Shown here: positions 10,919 through 15,581 of the stretch, one piece after another | How the letters are laid out: each line of letters starts with the position of its first letter | How positions within the stretch are numbered: the first letter of the stretch is position 1 | DNA from: Klebsiella pneumoniae | GTDB taxonomy: Bacteria; Pseudomonadota; Gammaproteobacteria; Ga0077536 | Reading direction: 5' to 3' | Assembly (NCBI GenBank): GCA_945873015.1 | Contig: CAMCBY010000033.1 | Coordinates: forward strand, 1 to 15,581 | DNA length: 15,581 nucleotides | Notes under the pieces: generated by a model | The model's database searches: none | What the model was told of the DNA's origin: nothing | Seen by the model: only the letters and a program-made list of their open reading frames with translations | Made by a program: the position numbers and the translations under genes

Positions 10919-13201
10919 TTATTCGAACGGATCTTCGTAGCCCGGAATGCCACGGTTCAACACTGAGCCGGACTTCTTGCCGATGCCACCAAGGCCGCGG
11001 AATTGGAACTGCAGAAAAAAGCCATTATCAAACTCGCCCTCGGCGTTACGCAGAAAGCGCCGACCGACAAAACGCAGGCCCCAGCAGCAGCTTTCGTATT
11101 CGATACCTGCCAGGGTCTCCAGCGAGCGGTGCTCCTGCACGGAGTAGTTCCAGCGCCCGACCAGTGCGATATTGTTGCTGACCGGCCAGCGCATCGAGAC
11201 GTCAGCCTGTTGAATATCACTGATGGCACGGCGAAAGCGGTAACCGAAATTCAGCACTGTGTCGAGGTCGGGTCGGTAGCGCAGGGTGGCAGCCGCCAAC
11301 TCGGTACGGGATGAATTAGGGTCCCATTGCAGCACGCCGCGTGCGGTCCAGTCGTCGATGACATTGGTCGCGACTTCGGAGATCAGTTCGGAAGTGCCGC
11401 CGGTCAGAGGACCTTCGTTTCCCAACTCCACCTCGCGATCGCGAAAGTAATAAATCTGACCCACACTGACTCGATAGGTTTCACGCCCGCTTTCGACATC
11501 GATCATGCGCGAGGTGACGGCGGTCGCAATCTGATTGGCGTCGGACACCCGATCCTGGCCGGTGAAGCGGTTGTCGCGGAACAGGTTGCGGAACGAGGCG
11601 TTGAAATTGCCGCTGTCGAAGCGCGGAATATCGTCCTGTTGAACTTTCGGCACCAGCAGGTAGAAGACCCGCGGCTCAAAGGTCTGGAGGTGTTCGCCAC
11701 TGAATAAATTGAGGCGTCTCTCAAAAAACAGTCGAGAGTCGGTGCTGAAGATAGGCACCGTGCGCGAGACCCTGTCGTCAAAGAGGGCCAGTGGGTCGTC
11801 CAGGTAATATTCCGACTGCATCACGGCGATTTTCGGCGTGATGTTGAGGTAGGGTCGCACGAATGGATAAGACAGCGCCGGCGTGACGTTGATGCGCGCG
11901 CCGGTCACGCTGGCATCGCGGTCGAAATAGGATGTGTCGGCCTTGAGTTGTGGCACAAATCCCATATACGCGCCCGGCGTACGGCCGTCGAAGCTGATCT
12001 GCGGCAGGCGTCGATACGGGCCAGTGCCAGGGCGCAACGTATTGTCAATGGTTTGATAGCTTTGCACCACGCCGCGTACGCGGTAGTTGCCGCCGGTGTA
12101 GAAGAAGTCCGCGCGGCGGTCGAGGAAGCGCTGACTGGTGGCGGCGATGCTGCCGCCGAAGTCTTCGAAATACTGATCGTCCGACACATTGTTGACAATC
12201 ATGCGCACCCGGCCGCGATTGTTGAATATTCTCTGGCGATGGCGCCAGGACAGCAACGAACGTGACTCGTCATCTTTGAGCCGGTCGCTGGGCAGGTATT
12301 CGACGTCGAGCTGGCCGTCGGAGTGGTCACCGAGATAACGATACTGGCCGTTCATCATCACGCCTCTGTCGGTCAGCGCGCGCGGCGTGAGGGTGGCGTC
12401 ATGATTGGGCGCGATGTCCCAGTAATAGGGCAGCTGGATGTCGAGACCCGATTGATTGGTATTGCCGAAAGTCGGCGACAGGAAACCCGATTTGCGTTTG
12501 TCGCTGATCGGGAAACTCACATAAGGAAAATAGAACACCGGCACGTCGTAGACGCGCAAAACAGCGTTACGCGCCGAGCCGCGCTCCGATGCGTGATCGA
12601 GCCGGATGCGCGAGGCCGACACCCGCCAGGTCTCATCGGACAGCGGGCAGGTCGAATAGTCGACGCCCTTCAACACCGTGACTTTACTGGCCATGTCATT
12701 GCGCATGCTGCGTGCGTGGCCGCGGCCGTGCCCATCGTGCACCCAATAATCACCGTCGCGCAGGCGCGACACGCGGTTGCCCATGTCGTAGAGCGCTTCA
12801 GCACCGGCCCACACCATGGTGCTGTCCCAGATGTGCGCGCGGCCCTCGGCGGCGAACAGGTCGCGCTCGCGGTCATAGGTGATGATATCCGCGCTGAGCG
12901 CCTGGCCTGCGCGCATGACTTCAACGTCACCTGAGAACTGGCTCAAACCGTCCTTCAGCACACGCACAGCGTCGGCGCGAATCTCAGTGCTTTCCGTATC
13001 GGTGCTGGACTGGCCGAAGGGTGGTGCGGTCGGCACCATGGTGGCCGGTGGGCACAGTCGCCATTTGTAGTTGTCGCTGCGGTCTTCAAGGATTCCAGCG
13101 CGAGCGGGGCCGCACCACGCGAACAGCAGGGCTGACGCGAGGACGAGCGCGGCCACGGGCGCGGTCACAACCTGCGCACGCGAGGAGATTATTTTTATCA
13201 T
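10919..13201 (-). CDS. lptD: LPS-assembly outer-membrane protein LptD
   Basis: The 760-residue product (E. coli 784) begins with a signal peptide ending near GPARA35. After a short linker comes the periplasmic OstA/LptA-like jelly-roll domain (about 72-200: TEIRADAVRVLKDGLSQFSGDVEVMR, DRERDLFAAEGRAHIWD). A large beta-barrel follows, starting near VFYFPYVSFPISDKRKSG. Cysteines fit the LptD disulfide pattern: Cys50 in WRLCPP, Cys185 in STCPLSDE, and the adjacent pair Cys705-Cys706 in ESCCWGLR; Cys30 is in the signal peptide. The protein ends in ...GIPGYEDPFE. With the lipoprotein LptE it inserts lipopolysaccharide into the outer leaflet. The ATG has a weak ribosome site; an AT-rich stretch (GATTTTTAAC on the minus strand) lies upstream. 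Its folding depends on SurA, encoded next. Confidence 0.97.
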   Translation of the reverse strand: MIKIISSRAQVVTAPVAALVLASALLFAWCGPARAGILEDRSDNYKWRLCPPATMVPTAPPFGQSSTDTESTEIRADAVRVLKDGLSQFSGDVEVMRAGQALSADIITYDRERDLFAAEGRAHIWDSTMVWAGAEALYDMGNRVSRLRDGDYWVHDGHGRGHARSMRNDMASKVTVLKGVDYSTCPLSDETWRVSASRIRLDHASERGSARNAVLRVYDVPVFYFPYVSFPISDKRKSGFLSPTFGNTNQSGLDIQLPYYWDIAPNHDATLTPRALTDRGVMMNGQYRYLGDHSDGQLDVEYLPSDRLKDDESRSLLSWRHRQRIFNNRGRVRMIVNNVSDDQYFEDFGGSIAATSQRFLDRRADFFYTGGNYRVRGVVQSYQTIDNTLRPGTGPYRRLPQISFDGRTPGAYMGFVPQLKADTSYFDRDASVTGARINVTPALSYPFVRPYLNITPKIAVMQSEYYLDDPLALFDDRVSRTVPIFSTDSRLFFERRLNLFSGEHLQTFEPRVFYLLVPKVQQDDIPRFDSGNFNASFRNLFRDNRFTGQDRVSDANQIATAVTSRMIDVESGRETYRVSVGQIYYFRDREVELGNEGPLTGGTSELISEVATNVIDDWTARGVLQWDPNSSRTELAAATLRYRPDLDTVLNFGYRFRRAISDIQQADVSMRWPVSNNIALVGRWNYSVQEHRSLETLAGIEYESCCWGLRFVGRRFLRNAEGEFDNGFFLQFQFRGLGGIGKKSGSVLNRGIPGYEDPFE

Positions 13202-13304
13202 TTAACGCAGTGATGCGTAGGGTGAGTCAGCGTGGGGTTAAAAATCGCACAGTTTGACGGTCGCAGCAACACGCACCGCTACGGGTCGTGGTGCAGGACC
13301 GACT

Positions 13305-13925
13305 TCAGTGCGCTCCCTTGGGGGGTGGGGGCGCGGCCGCGCGAATGCCGGCGTCCAGGCGAGACAGTGCCGCAAGGCCGTCATCGGCCTGCAGTACCGC
13401 GACCTTGGTGGCGGCGGCGAGGGGTAGCAGCTCGGCCAGGCGGTAGGCGACCCACAGTGCGCTATGCAGCTCGAGATCCCGATATGGCAAGTGTTCGGCG
13501 TTGGCCTTGAAGATGTCTTTTAGAAGGTCGGTCAGGTAAACAAGATCGTTCGGGATGGCCGCATCGGTGGCCGCCGCCAGCGGCGTGATTGCCGCAACCG
13601 TCAGGCCGTTGCTCTGCACGTCATGCCGTTCGACTCGAAAGCGCGACGTGCCGAGTACCCGCACCTGGAGCAGGCCATCCGGGCCTTGATCAAAGGATTC
13701 CACCGCCGCCAGCGTGCCAAACGGGAAAAACTCGGCTGGAGCCCCCACCTCGCGACCGATACGAATGGGCACGATGCCGAAAGGTCGGTGCAAGCGCAGT
13801 GAGGCGCTGATCATGTCGAGATAACGCGTTTCGAAGATCCGCAGTGGCAGAAGGCTGCCGGGGTAGAACACGGTCTGCAGGGGGAACAGTGGCACATCGG
13901 CCACCGGCTCAGTGATGTCTGTCAT
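13305..13925 (-). CDS. LON substrate-binding-domain protein (stand-alone, COG2802-like)
   Basis: The 206-residue protein resembles the N-terminal domain of Lon protease without ATPase or protease parts. Signature segments are VPLFPLQTVFYPGSLLPLRIFETRYLDMI (about 11-39), FGIVPIRIG (49-57), FGTLAAVESFDQGPDGLLQVRVLGTSRFRV (69-98), and a helical C-terminal part (about 125-195). It ends in a proline-rich tail APPPPKGAH. Stand-alone LON-domain proteins are widespread in Proteobacteria, but their function is not established; peptide binding is inferred from Lon. The ATG at 13925 overlaps the mpl stop as ATGA and is preceded by GAGGGAC inside mpl, indicating translational coupling. A 103-base gap separates it from lptD; I see no clear terminator there. 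Confidence 0.92.
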   Translation of the reverse strand: MTDITEPVADVPLFPLQTVFYPGSLLPLRIFETRYLDMISASLRLHRPFGIVPIRIGREVGAPAEFFPFGTLAAVESFDQGPDGLLQVRVLGTSRFRVERHDVQSNGLTVAAITPLAAATDAAIPNDLVYLTDLLKDIFKANAEHLPYRDLELHSALWVAYRLAELLPLAAATKVAVLQADDGLAALSRLDAGIRAAAPPPPKGAH

Positions 13926-15283
13926 GACCGTCCCTCAAGCGCGCTCAGCAGCCGCCCGTGCACGTTGTCGAAACCACCGTTGCTCATGACCAGCAGTGCG
14001 TCGCCGGGGCTGGCCCAGTTCGCCACTGCGGCCACCAGCGTAGCGCTGTCGGTAAAAATCTGATGCGCCGGCAACGGCGCGAGGGCGTCGGCGATGTCCC
14101 ACGGCAGATCCGCCGGCACCAGCACGGCGGTCATGTCGGCCGCCGCGAAGGCCTGCGCCAAGGCCTCTTTGTGCACGCCCATACGCATGGTGTTGGAGCG
14201 CATTTCGCTCACCGCGATGATACGTCCCGGCGCGGCAACCCTCGGTCGCAGCGCTGCGATGGTTGCCGCGATGGCGGTCGGGTGATGGGCGAAGTCGTCA
14301 TATACGGCCACCTCCGCCACCCGTCCGCGCAGTTCCAGCCGGCGTTTGACGTTGGCAAACTCTGCCAAGGCGGCCAGCGCGCGCGACGGTGGCAAGCCCA
14401 CATCGGCGACCGCTGCCAGCGCCGCCGCGACGTTATGCGCATTGTGCGCGCCGAGCAGGGGAGTCATACCGCGCGTGACGCTGCCATCGGGCGCTGTGAT
14501 TTCAAGCTGACCGTCGGCGCCCGAGTATACGTATTGCCAATCGCTACTGTCGTGCTGGCCAAAACTCGTCACGCGCGACCACACGCCCATCGCCAGCAGG
14601 TGATCAATCGTGGCGTCAGGCGTCGGGCGTACGATCAGGGCTTCGCGCGGCAGGGTGCGGACGAGATGGTGAAACTGACGCTCGATCGCCGCCAGGTCGG
14701 CAAAGATATCGGCGTGGTCGAATTCGAGATTGTTGACGATGAGGGTGCGCGGCGCGTAGTGCACGAATTTCGAGCGTTTGTCGAAAAACGCAGTGTCGTA
14801 TTCATCCGCCTCGACCACGAACAGCCGGCCCTTGCCGAGACGCGCCGAGACACCAAAATTCTCGACCACGCCGCCGACCAGAAAACCCGGTTCAAGGCCA
14901 CCCTGTTCGAGCATCCACGCAACGATGCTGGTGACAGTCGTCTTGCCGTGGGTGCCGGCCACCGCAATCACATGGCGATGACGCAGAACTTCGTCATACA
15001 ACCACGCTGGCCCCGAGGTGTAACGCAGATTATTGCTGAGTACGTATTCGACACTGGCATTGCCGCGTGACAGCGCGTTGCCGATGATGACGATATCAGG
15101 CGCGGGTTCGAGCGCCGCGCTGTCGTAGCCGTTGTACACCCGTACACCGAGCGCATCGAGTTGTTCGCTCATGGGCGGATAGAGATTGGTATCGGCACCG
15201 GTCACACGATGACCGAGTTCCACTGCCAGGCGCGCAACGCCGGCCATGAAGGTGCCGCCAATGCCGAGAATATGTACGTGCAT
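13922..15283 (-). CDS. mpl: UDP-N-acetylmuramate:L-Ala-gamma-D-Glu-meso-DAP ligase Mpl
   Basis: The 453-residue Mur ligase (E. coli Mpl 457) joins recycled murein tripeptide to UDP-MurNAc with ATP, returning wall peptides to peptidoglycan synthesis. Domain 1 has the Rossmann loop HILGIGGTFMAG (4-15). The central domain has the P-loop GTHGKTT (110-116) and VEADEYDTAFFDKRSKF (157-173), which distinguishes Mpl from MurC, followed by NNLEFDHADIF. The C-terminal domain has LLGAHNAHNVAAALA and YDDFAHHPTAI, with SEMRSNTMRMGVHK typical of Mpl. The ATG at 15283 gives the expected N-terminus, although the ribosome site is poor; the previous gene stops only 15 bases upstream. The stop overlaps the LON-domain gene start by four bases. 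Confidence 0.95.
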   Translation of the reverse strand: MHVHILGIGGTFMAGVARLAVELGHRVTGADTNLYPPMSEQLDALGVRVYNGYDSAALEPAPDIVIIGNALSRGNASVEYVLSNNLRYTSGPAWLYDEVLRHRHVIAVAGTHGKTTVTSIVAWMLEQGGLEPGFLVGGVVENFGVSARLGKGRLFVVEADEYDTAFFDKRSKFVHYAPRTLIVNNLEFDHADIFADLAAIERQFHHLVRTLPREALIVRPTPDATIDHLLAMGVWSRVTSFGQHDSSDWQYVYSGADGQLEITAPDGSVTRGMTPLLGAHNAHNVAAALAAVADVGLPPSRALAALAEFANVKRRLELRGRVAEVAVYDDFAHHPTAIAATIAALRPRVAAPGRIIAVSEMRSNTMRMGVHKEALAQAFAAADMTAVLVPADLPWDIADALAPLPAHQIFTDSATLVAAVANWASPGDALLVMSNGGFDNVHGRLLSALEGRS

Positions 15284-15298
15284 GTAATGGCGCGTCCG

Positions 15299-15581
15299 TC
15301 AGGCCGGTGCGACACCGAGTAGCGCATCGGCGAGCATGAAAAATTTGTTCAGCAGCAGGGCATAACCAAACGCGAACAGCAATCCGACCAGGAACCAGGT
15401 GCCGACAGCGTGGCGCAGGATATGCGCGATGACCAGCAGGTTGAGCAGGAAATTGACCCGCAACAGCGCGAGGCCGAGGTCCGGCGGCAGCACCGGTGCC
15501 AGTACCATGGTCGAGAGCGCGATGGCGCCGAGCAAGGCGCCGCAGCCCATCATGGCGATCATGGTCTGGGTCAGACGGCGT
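15299..15581 (-). CDS. Integral membrane protein of unknown function (C-terminal part)
   Basis: The frame is open to the right edge. An ATG at 15562 would give 87 residues, but the upstream codons read R-R-L-T-Q-T without a stop or visible ribosome site, so the gene probably starts outside the window. Three hydrophobic segments are visible: MMGCGALLGAIALSTMVLAP, LLRVNFLLNLLVIAHILR and TWFLVGLLFAFGYALLL, which predict three membrane helices with short loops. I see no catalytic motif. It stops 15 bases before mpl and is likely in the same transcript. I do not recognise the family; resemblance to the last helices of Yip1-like proteins is only an impression. Confidence 0.7.
   Translation of the reverse strand, partial: RRLTQTMIAMMGCGALLGAIALSTMVLAPVLPPDLGLALLRVNFLLNLLVIAHILRHAVGTWFLVGLLFAFGYALLLNKFFMLADALLGVAPA

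Noticed and set aside
13202..13304. Sigma-E promoter for lptD as in E. coli
   Set aside because: A TCAAA-like -10 is present on the minus strand but no GGAACTT-like -35 at the right distance.

Overview
The window looks like chromosomal DNA of a GC-rich gammaproteobacterium. The strongest signs are the lptD-surA-pdxA-ksgA block, a comM/ubiK/glnK/amtB neighbourhood of the kind seen in Pseudomonas-like genomes, and a muropeptide ligase (mpl). I cannot name the genus. I see no tRNA or rRNA gene, insertion sequence, prophage gene or CRISPR array. Almost every gene is a housekeeping or outer-envelope gene, so the less expected content lies between the genes.

Layout. At 1-2581 the minus strand carries the start of an acyl-CoA dehydrogenase-like flavoprotein gene (running off the left edge), comM (competence-type AAA+ helicase) and ubiK (ubiquinone assembly factor). 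At 2582-3029 lies a divergent control region with two NtrC-type sites, a sigma-54 promoter and a roughly 225-nt leader. On the plus strand follow glnK (PII signal protein), a 319-nt gap with long hairpins, amtB (ammonium channel), a terminator, a cyclic-nucleotide-binding plus rhodanese protein, and aroE. At 7199-7662 two gene groups converge on an AT-rich spacer holding DnaA-box-like sequences and palindromes. From 7663 to the right edge all genes are on the minus strand. In transcription order they are a membrane protein (partial), mpl, a LON-domain protein, lptD, surA, pdxA and ksgA.

How they work together. GlnK and AmtB form the ammonium-sensing and uptake pair, and the upstream control region fits nitrogen-limitation control by NtrC and sigma-54. 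LptD and SurA serve outer-membrane biogenesis: SurA is the periplasmic chaperone that helps LptD and other barrels fold. PdxA makes a pyridoxal-phosphate precursor and KsgA matures 16S rRNA. The pairs surA/pdxA, pdxA/ksgA and mpl/LON overlap, which indicates cotranscription and probably translational coupling. Mpl recycles cell-wall peptides and AroE supplies shikimate.

Most worth a second look: the strongly base-paired glnK-amtB spacer, the NtrC/sigma-54 region shared with ubiK, the DnaA-box spacer between convergent genes, and the double cNMP-domain/rhodanese protein.
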